A DNA stretch of 8,098 nt from Gemmatimonadota bacterium (lineage in GTDB: Bacteria; Gemmatimonadota; Gemmatimonadetes; Gemmatimonadales; GWC2-71-9): positions 1-8,098 of the forward strand of contig QHUF01000272.1 in assembly GCA_003221075.1 (NCBI GenBank), read 5' to 3'. Each line of letters opens with the position of its first letter. Position 1 is the first letter of the stretch. The position numbers and the translations under genes were made by a program. Of this stretch, positions 1 to 5,962 are shown piece by piece. A model generated the notes under the pieces. That model was given only the letters and a program-made list of their open reading frames with translations, made no database searches and had not been told where the DNA came from.

Positions 1-1163
1 CGCTGATCGGAGTAGCCGGGAATCACGCCGCCGCCGCCCGTCGGGTCCGTCCCCGCGAGGAGGAGCCCGCCCGCGCGGAAGAACGCCAGCTCCATCGCGC
101 GATCGAGCGGGAGCAATTTGGCGAACGGCGACGCCGTGTTCTGCTGCACGCGCGTGTAGAGCTGATCGTACTGCGTCTTGAGCAGGGGATCGAGCACATC
201 GGTCCCCGACGTCGCCGGCTGCCCGGGCGTGACCGTCTCGAACACCGTCAGCGTCGACGTGACCGCGACGTGATGGGAGATCAGGTGCTGCACGAGGGAC
301 GTGAACTCCGGCGATTTGGCATCGAAACCGACGAGCGCGGGCATCCCACCGGTTGGTGCCGGACACACGTCCGGCTGCTTCCCCTGAATGAAGTCGGTCG
401 CGACGAAAAAGCCGTGCTCCAGATCGTCGATGCCGAGCTCGGCGGCTTCCCGATAGGTGACCGAGCAGAGATGGCCCGTGATCTTGAGTCCGCGCTTGTG
501 CGCTTCATTCACCGCCGCGGCGAGCTCGGCGCGGGTGATATTCATGTATGCTTTGAACGACGTCGCGCCCGCGTCGGCCCAGAATGCCACGAAGCGGCGA
601 GCGTCGGCCGAGTCCTTCAACGCGTACATCTGGGTGAACGGGGAAGGGCCGTTCACGTAGGGCGCGGTTGCGTCGATCCAGGGTCCCACCTGATTGCCGG
701 CCTTGATCGCCGCCGCGAGGTTCAGGTCGGCATAGCCGCCCACGTTGCCGCCGGTCCGCATCGACGTCACGCCGCCCGCGAGATACAACCGCGAGAAGCT
801 CACGTAATCGGCGCCGTAGACGCCCGGACCGGTCGGGTAGTAGAGATGCTCGTGCATCATCACGAGGCCCGGGATCACGGACTTCCCGGTGAGGTCCATC
901 ACTTGCGCGCCCTCCGGCACTCTGGTCGAGCGGGCGGCGCCGAGCAGGGCGATGTTGCCGTCGCGGATGATCAGCGTCTGGTCTTCTTTGGGCGCGGTGC
1001 CGGTGCCGTCGATGACACGCACGTGCGTGAGGGCCACCACAGGCGTGTCGACCGCGACGTATGGCTTCACCGTAGCGGAGAGCGTGGGACGCTGGGCTGT
1101 AAGTAGCGTGGGAACGAGGAGCAGGGCGGGGACGCCAAGGGCGCGGAACGTTGTCGTAGACAT
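1..1163 (-). CDS. Secreted metal-dependent amidohydrolase, C-terminus cut by window edge
   Basis: The frame is open from an ATG at 1163 to the left edge, giving 387 residues with the C-terminus missing. Residues 1-23 look like a cleavable signal peptide ending LLTAQ, so the enzyme is probably exported. The amidohydrolase (TIM-barrel metallohydrolase) signature is complete as far as it runs: a composite beta-sandwich entry (VTHVRVIDGTGT-like, residues 47-56), the H-x-H pair MHEH (H104, H106) after VIPGL, a candidate bridging carboxylated lysine K204 in SFKAYM, metal histidines H231 (TGH) and H250 (LEHG), and the catalytic-type aspartate D373 in AGTDPTG. These match imidazolonepropionase/prolidase-like and related amidohydrolases, which hydrolyse C-N bonds in amides or cyclic ureides. 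The substrate cannot be read from sequence. The gene is divergent from the HAF-repeat gene. Family assignment is firm; specificity is unknown. Confidence 0.9.
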   Translation of the reverse strand, partial: MSTTTFRALGVPALLLVPTLLTAQRPTLSATVKPYVAVDTPVVALTHVRVIDGTGTAPKEDQTLIIRDGNIALLGAARSTRVPEGAQVMDLTGKSVIPGLVMMHEHLYYPTGPGVYGADYVSFSRLYLAGGVTSMRTGGNVGGYADLNLAAAIKAGNQVGPWIDATAPYVNGPSPFTQMYALKDSADARRFVAFWADAGATSFKAYMNITRAELAAAVNEAHKRGLKITGHLCSVTYREAAELGIDDLEHGFFVATDFIQGKQPDVCPAPTGGMPALVGFDAKSPEFTSLVQHLISHHVAVTSTLTVFETVTPGQPATSGTDVLDPLLKTQYDQLYTRVQQNTASPFAKLLPLDRAMELAFFRAGGLLLAGTDPTGGGGVIPGYSDQ

Positions 1164-1211
1164 GGGGTGAGACTAACACCGCGTTCGATAACTGACCACC
1201 TCGGGGGGAGT
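1164..1211. promoter_or_regulatory. Short divergent intergenic region with candidate promoters
   Basis: Only 48 bp separate the two divergent starts (1163 minus, 1212 plus), so any promoters must overlap here or lie inside the opposite gene. On the minus strand a TAGTCT hexamer (1170-1175) fits the loose TAnnnT form of a -10 element and ends 6 nt before the amidohydrolase ATG, which would give a nearly leaderless mRNA. On the plus strand a purine-rich GGGGGGAG (1203-1210) precedes the ATG at 1212 by one base, so it is close for a Shine-Dalgarno. No convincing -35 box is seen on either strand. The sites are suggestive only. Confidence 0.3.
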
Positions 1212-2330
1212 ATGAAGCGCAAGACGCTACTCACGCCGACCGTCCTCACTGCGTTGCTGGGCGCCCTCGCCTGCAGTGAACCAACGTCGCCGCGGGCGGA
1301 ATCGGGCCTACGCGCCGACGTCGCACCGGCCGCGACGCCGAGCTACACGATTAGCGACCTCGGCACGCTAGGCGGTGCGTCCGCGAACGCGCGGGCGATC
1401 AACAACGCCGGACAGGTCGTTGGAGCCAGCGTGACGGCCTCGGGCGACACGCACGCGTATCTCTGGACAGCGACGGACGGCATGAAGGACCTCGGCACCC
1501 TGGGTGGCACCGTCAGCCAGGCCTTCGGCATCAACAGCCTCGGTCATGTGGTTGGCGCGAGCGCCCTAGCCTCGGGCGAGCGGCGTCCCTTCTTCTGGAC
1601 GCCGGCGGGCGGGATGCAAGACCTGGGGACATTCGGCGGTGGATTCGGGGAAGCCCTGGGTATCAACGACCTCGATCAAGTGGTGGGTAAAAGCAATCTC
1701 CCGGACGGATCGATCCACGCCTTCCTCTGGACGGCGCAGCAAGGTCTAACTGACCTGGTGAGTGTCGTTGGCGACAACTCGGAGGCCCAGGGGATCAACA
1801 ATCGGCAGCAGATCGTCGGCGGAAGCAACTTCAGCACCCAGGCGAACCAATTCTGTGGTTTCACGATTCCGTTCCTCTCGGGACCGCGCGGAGAGTTCCA
1901 AAACCTTGGCGAGCTCGGCACCGTCGACCCGTGTGGCGGCGGATTCGCAAGGGCCACAAACGAGAAGGACGTGGTGGTCGGGCTGGCTGAGAACGACGCG
2001 TTCCTGCCTCGGGCGTTCCGCTGGACGGCCGAGAGCGGGATCGTGGATCTTGGAACGCTGACCGGCCCGGACGGGTTCAGCGACGCGTCGGCCGTCAACG
2101 CACGCGGGCAGATCGTGGGCCAGAGCAGCGCCATCGTTACTGCCCCCAACGCCGGCGGTCTGACCATAGACGCTGCGCTGTGGGACGACAACGGCATACA
2201 TGACCTCGGCACCTTGCCCGGCGACTTGGGGAGCCGCGCATTTGGGATCAACAACGCCGGACAGATTGTCGGCCTCAGCGTCAGCTTTGCGTTGCAGAGC
2301 CGCGCGGTGTTGTGGACACCAAACGAATAG
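1212..2330 (+). CDS. Exported HAF-repeat protein, seven repeats, probable lipoprotein
   Basis: The product is 372 residues from ATG 1212. I prefer this start over the in-frame ATG at 1167 because it begins directly with a signal peptide (MKRK, then a hydrophobic run) and follows a G-rich stretch. The signal ends GALAC, so C21 may be lipidated, although the lipobox is not ideal. The rest is tandem repeats of about 44-52 residues with the pattern DLGTLGG, then INNxGQVVG, then xAFLWT. Repeat starts fall near residues 49, 93, 137, 181, 231, 279 and 331, which makes seven units; the fourth and fifth are the most degenerate. This is the 'extracellular repeat, HAF family' type. Seven such units suggest a seven-bladed beta-propeller, which is an inference. 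The role is unknown, but surface or periplasmic binding is plausible. It converges with the next gene, stop codons 4 bp apart. Confidence 0.88.
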   Translation: MKRKTLLTPTVLTALLGALACSEPTSPRAESGLRADVAPAATPSYTISDLGTLGGASANARAINNAGQVVGASVTASGDTHAYLWTATDGMKDLGTLGGTVSQAFGINSLGHVVGASALASGERRPFFWTPAGGMQDLGTFGGGFGEALGINDLDQVVGKSNLPDGSIHAFLWTAQQGLTDLVSVVGDNSEAQGINNRQQIVGGSNFSTQANQFCGFTIPFLSGPRGEFQNLGELGTVDPCGGGFARATNEKDVVVGLAENDAFLPRAFRWTAESGIVDLGTLTGPDGFSDASAVNARGQIVGQSSAIVTAPNAGGLTIDAALWDDNGIHDLGTLPGDLGSRAFGINNAGQIVGLSVSFALQSRAVLWTPNE

Positions 2331-2334
2331 GCAG

Positions 2335-2715
2335 CTAGCACTCCCCATTGTGAGGGGCCACCACAGCGCACACTGCGGCCTCGGCTAGGATGGCCGCGGT
2401 GACGACGCCGACGAACTCGGTAATGTTTTGGACGCGCGTTTTGTAGCCCAGCTTCATAGAGTCGACGCGGGTCAACGGAATGCTCCGCCGGCAGGTGGCG
2501 CACCCCAGAGGCAGATCGAAGGGAATGCCCTTGACTGAGTCGTAGGTGACGAATACGTCATGCCATTTCTCGACGCCGCCCCGAGTCCAGATCCACACGG
2601 GGCTGTTGCGACGGATGTCGGTGTCCTGATCGACAGGACGCCGTCCCCAATAGCCGCAGGCTGCCATTAGAGGCACAAATGCGAGGCCCAAGCCTCGCGT
2701 CATCAGGGGTTTCAT
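2335..2715 (-). CDS. Small putative lipoprotein of unknown function
   Basis: This frame encodes 126 residues. It opens with MKPLMTRG, then a hydrophobic stretch ending PLMAAC, a credible lipobox with C20 as the lipidated residue, so the mature protein is likely membrane-anchored. The middle is polar and contains a C-x-x-C pair (CATC, about residues 73-76). A hydrophobic alanine/valine-rich segment near residues 101-120 (VGVVTAAILAEAAVCAVV) could be a transmembrane helix. I do not recognise a family. Two starts are possible, ATG 2715 and ATG 2703; both leave the signal peptide intact. AAGG at 2717-2720 is too close to the first ATG to be a normal ribosome-binding site and lies 13 nt before the second. 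Gene reality is supported by the lipoprotein signal, the tight convergent packing and the TATAGA upstream. Confidence 0.7.
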   Translation of the reverse strand: MKPLMTRGLGLAFVPLMAACGYWGRRPVDQDTDIRRNSPVWIWTRGGVEKWHDVFVTYDSVKGIPFDLPLGCATCRRSIPLTRVDSMKLGYKTRVQNITEFVGVVTAAILAEAAVCAVVAPHNGEC

Positions 2716-2719
2716 ACCT

Positions 2720-2725
2720 TCTATA
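2720..2725 (-). promoter_or_regulatory. Candidate -10 box for the small lipoprotein gene
   Basis: Read on the minus strand, TATAGA lies 4 nt before the first ATG (2715) and 16 nt before the second (2703). If it is a -10 element, transcription would begin at about the first ATG, favouring either a leaderless mRNA or use of the ATG at 2703. The best upstream -35 match is a poor TTAGCA at 2746-2751 with a long 20-nt spacer. Low confidence. Confidence 0.3.
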
Positions 2726-2753
2726 GCGGGATTTGAGGCGGAAAACTGCTAAT

Positions 2754-2804
2754 GTCATCCTGAGCGAAGCCCGCGCCAGCGGGCGTAGCGAAGGACCTGC
2801 TTGC
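2754..2804. repeat. Dispersed-repeat-like intergenic hairpin element (CATCCTGAGCGAAG type)
   Basis: The stretch starts GTCATCCTGAGCGAAG, has a perfect 6-bp hairpin (GCCCGC at 2769-2774, loop GCCA, GCGGGC at 2779-2784) and ends TAGCGAAGGACCTGC. GCGAAG recurs on both sides of the hairpin. I recognise the CATCCTGAGCGAAG...GCGAAGGACC framework as a short sequence that turns up again and again between genes in many soil bacterial genomes, where it is often mistranslated as VILSEA...RSEG. That recognition is from memory. Only one copy is in this window, so repetition cannot be shown here. It lies between divergently oriented coding blocks, 38 bp upstream of the lipoprotein start. Confidence 0.6.
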
Positions 2805-2883
2805 AGTAAATTGGTATCGAGGCCTATGACAGAAGATCGATCCGGTGAGGAAACAATTGGTACCGACGGGGCCGGTGATTACA

Positions 2884-2906
2884 GCGGCGGCGGCGGCGGC
2901 GGCGGC
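2884..2906. repeat. GCG trinucleotide microsatellite
   Basis: An uninterrupted run of GCG units, 23 bases, lies in the non-coding spacer 2716-2954, 48 bp past the stop of the DoxX-like gene. It is followed at once by TTAACGG. Apart from this run and the hairpin repeat at 2754-2804, I see no gene in the spacer. The run could vary in length by slippage. No function is visible. Confidence 0.7.
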
Positions 2907-2954
2907 TTAACGGTGCGAAAAATGAGTGAACTGAGCCAGGCAACCTGTGGAATG

Positions 2955-3773
2955 CTACGCCTCTCGCGAGCGACTGCCCGTCTCGAGCCAGGGCGTGCCG
3001 CGGTAAGAATCCGCCACCACCCAGGCGCCCGCCGTCAGCGCGCACGTCACGACAAACTCGCCCCATTGGAAGTCGTTGACGGCGCCCGCCAAGACGCGCG
3101 GTACCCACACGATCAGACCGAACAGGCCCATCTGCAGCGTCGATAGCGCGGCGGCCAAGCGCGCAAAAACACCGACCGTCATTGCCAAGCCCGCGGCGAT
3201 GAAGGCGGCGCCGGTGACGTACGCCCACGCCACGTGCCACGGCAGCCAACGCGGAATCAGGACGGTGGTCGCATCGAGATACATGAAGTGCGCCAGGCCG
3301 AAGGGGATCAAGGACAGGCCGTAGAGCACCCTCGCGATGCGCACGCCCCTGTCGTCGGCGAAGAGACCGAAGCGCTGCCGGTCGCGGTCACTGGCGAACC
3401 AGACGTACAGCACCCAAGCGGCCGCCACCATCACCGCCGTCGAACCGAACGTCCAGGCAACGAGCACGACGGGAGTCTCGAAGAAGAAGTTGGGCAGTCT
3501 CAGGACCAGCAGCCAAACCATGAGCGACACGAAGAGCACGCGGGCAGCGACGGCCGCGGTGCGCCGCCAGAGCAGGCCGATACCGGAGGCCAGGGAGATG
3601 AAGGCGCAGAGATATGCCAGTGGCTCGCGCGCAGGCACCCACTTGGGCACGGGCTGCCAAACCGGGACAAAGGTGCCTTTGCTGAGGCCCATAAGTCCGA
3701 GCCAGATCATGACCGCAGCAAAGAACGCGTGCCCCGCGCTTGCGATGCGGATCGACAAGTAACGGAGAGACAC
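2955..3773 (-). CDS. DoxX-like integral membrane protein, internally duplicated
   Basis: 272 residues from a GTG at 3773 to TAG. About eight hydrophobic segments are visible, near residues 13-31, 51-68, 75-92, 102-125, 145-161, 181-200, 205-224 and 239-254. The two halves resemble each other. Each has a proline/tryptophan loop (PVWQPVPKWVP at 37-47; LIPRWLPWHVAW at 172-183), then an AYL/AYV helix with small residues, then an A-x-x-A-R helix. That is the layout of DoxX/DoxD-like four-helix membrane units in tandem. The biochemical role is unknown; DoxX relatives are linked to redox or quinone chemistry in some systems, but nothing here proves that. It starts 2 nt after the VOC gene's stop, so it is almost certainly co-transcribed and translationally coupled. 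The family call is moderate; the gene itself is secure. Confidence 0.75.
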   Translation of the reverse strand: MSLRYLSIRIASAGHAFFAAVMIWLGLMGLSKGTFVPVWQPVPKWVPAREPLAYLCAFISLASGIGLLWRRTAAVAARVLFVSLMVWLLVLRLPNFFFETPVVLVAWTFGSTAVMVAAAWVLYVWFASDRDRQRFGLFADDRGVRIARVLYGLSLIPFGLAHFMYLDATTVLIPRWLPWHVAWAYVTGAAFIAAGLAMTVGVFARLAAALSTLQMGLFGLIVWVPRVLAGAVNDFQWGEFVVTCALTAGAWVVADSYRGTPWLETGSRSREA

Positions 3774-3775
3774 GG

Positions 3776-4156
3776 CTAGCCGCTCTTGGTGGTTGCGACA
3801 CCAAAGCAGTGCGAGTATCCATCGTCGTCGGTCACAAAGAACTCAGTTTGACCATAGTCGCGGTCCGTGATCTCTGACACGGCGTAGCCGAGCCTTTCGA
3901 GGCGCGCTCTGAGTTCGTGGATATCACGGGGCGTCCAGTAGAGCCGGACGCCCTCGTAATTCTCCGGCTTGATCGGTGTGCCTGCTCGTTGATTGAGCCA
4001 AAAGTACAAATGCTCATTGTGAACCATGCAGCCGATGAGACGACCGTCCTGCCGCATCGCTCGGTCCATGGTAAGACCGAGACCCTCTACCCAGAAGCGC
4101 AGACTCTTGTCGAGATCCCCGCTTGGGATGACCGGCATACACGACTTCACGTGCAC
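3776..4156 (-). CDS. VOC superfamily (glyoxalase/bleomycin-resistance fold) protein
   Basis: 126 residues. The sequence shows the paired beta-alpha-beta-beta-beta layout of the vicinal oxygen chelate fold: PVIPSGDLDKSLRFWVEGLG (8-27) opens module one, and GVRLYWTPRDIHELRARLE (69-87) begins module two, ending with FFVTDDDGYSHCFGV (106-120), the usual D-x-D-G-x-x-x-x-F signature. Possible metal or substrate residues include H46, H49, E105 and H116, but the short bleomycin-resistance-like form often binds no metal. Function could be lyase, isomerase or drug binding and cannot be settled. The GTG at 4156 is chosen because AGGAGG lies 5 nt upstream (4162-4167), the best ribosome-binding site in the cluster; GTG 4150 is an alternative. 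Upstream is the broken methyltransferase; downstream, 2 nt away, the DoxX-like gene. Confidence 0.85.
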   Translation of the reverse strand: MHVKSCMPVIPSGDLDKSLRFWVEGLGLTMDRAMRQDGRLIGCMVHNEHLYFWLNQRAGTPIKPENYEGVRLYWTPRDIHELRARLERLGYAVSEITDRDYGQTEFFVTDDDGYSHCFGVATTKSG

Positions 4157-4205
4157 CGACGCCTCCTGTGCCGACTAACGGACGTTCACCTTCACAAACG
4201 CAATT

Positions 4206-4786
4206 CTACGACAGACGACGGGCAAGGACGATCCGGTGACCGCCCTTTCCCTCAGGGAGGAACTCCTGCCACAGCACCTCGAAGCCGGTCTCCTCGAGCC
4301 ATTTGACGGAAGTCTGCTCGTCGGCGTGGCTCCAGTACAGAGCGGACGATGCTCTCGCACGGGGAGGTGGATTATCGAAAAGAGCGAGAGAATGGCGGCG
4401 AAGCGTCCTTCCTCGAATTCAGCGCTAGCCATGTCTCGGCACTCGAACGTGCCGTTCGGCACGAGCTTCCGGGCACGTTCAATCTGAACGGGCGAGATAT
4501 CGATACCGGTGACGCCGCAGAGTTGTGCGAGTTCTTGCGCCATGGGAACACCACATCCGCAGCCCAGGTCAAGCACAGCGTCACCGTGTTGCAGATAAGG
4601 CAGGAGAACGTCGAGCCATCTGAAGTAGCCGCGATCGCGGGGAAGGGTATCGCCGCGATACGCATGGGAGATGCGGTCGTAGCTGTCTCGAACAAGATGC
4701 TTCGGATCCAGCTTGCGATAATCGACCCCAGCTGCATCGCCGGCTCGCGAGGGAGCGGAGCTCGCAGCACCCTGCCCGACTGTCAC
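4206..4786 (-). pseudogene. Class I SAM methyltransferase, broken by an out-of-frame internal deletion
   Basis: The first ~148 codons from GTG 4786 encode a normal class I methyltransferase N-terminus: a helix typical of the family (VRDSYDRISHAYRGD, 32-46), SAM-binding motif I VLDLGCGCGVP (71-81), the acidic-loop motif GIDIS (94-98), then AILSLFSIIHLP (131-142). After about residue 148 the frame turns into low-complexity S/R/P/T sequence and ends at 4175. In another frame of the same strand, from about 4349 down to a TAG at 4206, the expected C-terminus appears: YWSHADEQTSVKWLEETGF, then LWQEFLPEGKGGHRIVLAR. The WLRPGG-type segment that normally joins the two parts is absent, so I infer a deletion of roughly 30-40 codons plus a frame change near 4340. 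The GTG overlaps the cupin stop in GTGA, supporting this start and the operon. A sequencing error alone would not remove the linker. Confidence 0.8.
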
Positions 4787-5139
4787 TTGGAGTAGTATCC
4801 GTCACCGAGAAAATGTAAGGTCACGTAGGGCTCATCTCCCACTACCCAGAGGTCATGGGGCTCAGGGGGAATGTGAAACAGCGTGCCAGGCGTCAGCTCC
4901 CACACGCGCCCGTCGTCGAAGGCCGTTGCCGCCCGCCCCTGCAGAACAAGCCCGACGTGCTCAAGGTGGCAGCGTGAAGTGCCGACGGACGGCGCCATAT
5001 CCACTGACCACTTGTATCCCGGCTCGTGCGTGGCCCGACCGATCAGTAGACCGTCGAGAGTGATGAGCTCGAACCGACCCCGAGGGAAGGGCCGGACTTC
5101 ATCCGGCACGTCGAAGCGCTTTAGAGTCACATTGAGCAT
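4783..5139 (-). CDS. Small single-domain cupin protein
   Basis: 118 residues from ATG 5139. The cupin barrel motifs are visible: motif 1 around residues 50-75 (SRCHLEHVGLVLQGRA, with H58, E60 and H61 as candidate metal ligands and the G before the turn) and motif 2 around 83-97 (TPGTLFHIPPEPHDLW, with H95). The N-terminal part (FELITLDGLLIGRATHEPGYKW) and the C-terminal beta strand (YVTLHFLGDGYYSK) fit a complete small cupin with nothing missing. Such proteins act as small enzymes, binding proteins or sensors; no substrate can be named. Its stop codon overlaps the GTG of the methyltransferase gene by four bases, so the two were probably translated together. No good Shine-Dalgarno precedes it; a 10-bp palindrome lies there instead. 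Confidence 0.85.
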   Translation of the reverse strand: MLNVTLKRFDVPDEVRPFPRGRFELITLDGLLIGRATHEPGYKWSVDMAPSVGTSRCHLEHVGLVLQGRAATAFDDGRVWELTPGTLFHIPPEPHDLWVVGDEPYVTLHFLGDGYYSK

Positions 5140-5141
5140 GG

Positions 5142-5151
5142 AGGGTACCCT
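5142..5151. promoter_or_regulatory. Perfect 10-bp palindrome upstream of the cupin start
   Basis: AGGGTACCCT is perfectly self-complementary and ends 2 nt before the cupin ATG. It sits in the 39-bp gap between the upstream hypothetical gene and the cupin. A site like this could bind a dimeric regulator or form a small stem over the start region. A second small palindrome, GCCGATTCGGC (5166-5176), is in the same gap. Neither is proof of regulation, and in GC-rich DNA such palindromes also arise by chance. Confidence 0.25.
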
Positions 5152-5178
5152 GAGGGCGTGGTGCTGCCGATTCGGCCA

Positions 5179-5535
5179 CTAGCACTCCTCGCAGGAGTTA
5201 GCCGAGAAGACAAAATTTCGCCTTCCGTTAAGAAGGTGGGGACAGTGAGTCCGCCACCACTGTGCGGCGGCTTCATTCTTAGTAGCGAGAGTGTTGATAG
5301 CCTCGAGGGCATTAACGGCGTACCCGGACTGTCGGGCGAGCTGGCCGCGGACTAGCTGCACGAGGGTTTGCCACCAGCCGCGTGGTCCGGAAATCACACC
5401 CCCCGTGAAGAAGCTCCGTCGGCCTGGTCCGACGAGGGGGTTACTTGAAAGCGGGAGTTCCAGTCCGATCCATGCTTCACGCACTGCGAGTGGAGCTTCG
5501 CCGGGTGGGCACGCGATGATGCGGATGTAGCTCAT
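5179..5535 (-). CDS. Conserved-looking hypothetical protein with RIIACPPGEAP N-terminus
   Basis: 118 residues from ATG 5535. The start MSYIRIIACPPGEAP, followed by VREAWIGLELPL (18-29) and VISGPRG (47-53), has the character of a real soluble protein. The second half holds AAAQWWRTHCPHLL (89-102) and FVFSANSCEEC (108-118). Cysteines fall at C9, C98, C115 and C118; the C-terminal C-E-E-C could bind metal or form a disulfide. I have a memory of related hypothetical proteins with this N-terminus and a WWRxHxPHL core, but no function is known to me. No signal peptide or membrane helix is evident. It starts 11 nt after one end of the attC-like palindrome and ends 39 bp before the cupin, so it may be a mobile-cassette gene. 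Confidence is in the gene, not a function. Confidence 0.75.
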   Translation of the reverse strand: MSYIRIIACPPGEAPLAVREAWIGLELPLSSNPLVGPGRRSFFTGGVISGPRGWWQTLVQLVRGQLARQSGYAVNALEAINTLATKNEAAAQWWRTHCPHLLNGRRNFVFSANSCEEC

Positions 5536-5546
5536 GCGGCCACGCG

Positions 5547-5636
5547 GCCTAATGGATGGCGCTTAGGCTGCGGCGCGCTGAAGAAAGATTCATTCCATAA
5601 TCTACGCGCGCCGTCAGCTTCAGGCGCTGGTCAGGC
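5547..5636 (-). repeat. Long imperfect palindrome, attC-like (candidate degenerate cassette recombination site)
   Basis: This 90-bp stretch folds into an interrupted hairpin. From outside in, it pairs GCCTAAT (5547-5553) with GTCAGGC (5630-5636), GCGC (5559-5562) with GCGC (5624-5627), GCTG (5567-5570) with CAGC (5615-5618), CGGCGCGC (5571-5578) with GCGCGCCG (5606-5613), and AGATT (5586-5590) with AATCT (5599-5603). One T is bulged between the last two arms. Read on the minus strand the ends are GCCTGAC and ATTAGGC, each one base off the integron attC boxes RYYYAAC and GTTRRRY. Position also fits: the 99-aa gene ends 19 bp before it and the 118-aa gene begins 11 bp after it, as in a cassette array. 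It lacks the T-run of a terminator. Calling it attC is an inference; the hairpin is certain. Confidence 0.5.
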
Positions 5637-5655
5637 GGCCGGGTTCCGTCGCTTG

Positions 5656-5955
5656 CTACGGCTGCCGGATCACCCTCCAGCTCAACCACCCAGCAAGACC
5701 ACCATAAGAGATGAAGACAACCGCAAAGCCAAGAAGGGCCGCAAAGAGTTGAACGGGAGTCCCTTCACAGAATGGTTGTTGGCCAGGTCCACGATCGAAG
5801 CATGGTGGCGGAAACGCACCAACGATTGCGTACGCGGGCCAGAACACGAGGTGACCCAGGAAAGATTCACGCCAAGCGTCAATAGAAGCCGAGGCAACTA
5901 GGCCAGCGCCCACGGCGATGCCAATCAGGATCGCGATGGCCCGACGTCGATTCAG
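5656..5955 (-). CDS. Small membrane protein of unknown function, probable CTG start
   Basis: The reading frame is closed upstream by a TAG at 5965-5967. Starting at CTG 5955 it gives 99 residues: (M)NRRRAIAILIGIAVGAGLVAS, then SFLGHLVFWPAYAIVGAF, then a loop with C52 and C63 (PPCFDRGPGQQPFCEG), then VQLFAALLGFAVVFISYGG and a basic tail. Helices fall near 6-23, 33-48 and 68-86. The later GTG at 5913 would cut the first helix in half, and no ATG exists in this part, so CTG with a GGCGG upstream is preferred. The basic N-R-R-R start followed by a helix is natural for a membrane protein. I do not recognise a family. The gene starts 7 bp after GTTAGGC and is followed by the attC-like hairpin, so it could be a gene cassette. 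It is divergent from ispF. Confidence 0.6.
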   Translation of the reverse strand: MNRRRAIAILIGIAVGAGLVASASIDAWRESFLGHLVFWPAYAIVGAFPPPCFDRGPGQQPFCEGTPVQLFAALLGFAVVFISYGGLAGWLSWRVIRQP

Positions 5956-5962
5956 GTGGGCC

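Noticed and set aside
270..1106. Long plus-strand open frame of 278 codons, and a minus-strand one at 505-1179
   Set aside because: Both are shadows of the amidohydrolase, whose true minus-strand frame runs open from 1163 to the window edge with all catalytic motifs; the shadows read as arginine/histidine-rich nonsense.
2341..2357. CCCC/GGGG stem as a terminator between the convergent genes
   Set aside because: Only four pairs with a 7-nt loop, no T-run, and it lies inside the coding end of the lipoprotein gene.
1676..2503. Minus-strand open frames (275 and 200 codons) opposite the HAF gene
   Set aside because: The plus strand carries clear protein repeats here; the minus frames have no domain and cross into the next gene.
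2904..2910. GCTTAAC (GTTAAGC on minus) as a further attC-type box after the DoxX-like gene
   Set aside because: It fits the degenerate box but has no palindromic partner between it and the gene; several such heptamers are expected by chance.
2733..3146. Plus-strand frame starting MRRKTANVILSEARASGRSEG
   Set aside because: Its start is a translation of the intergenic repeat, then of the GCG run, then of the antisense of the DoxX-like gene.
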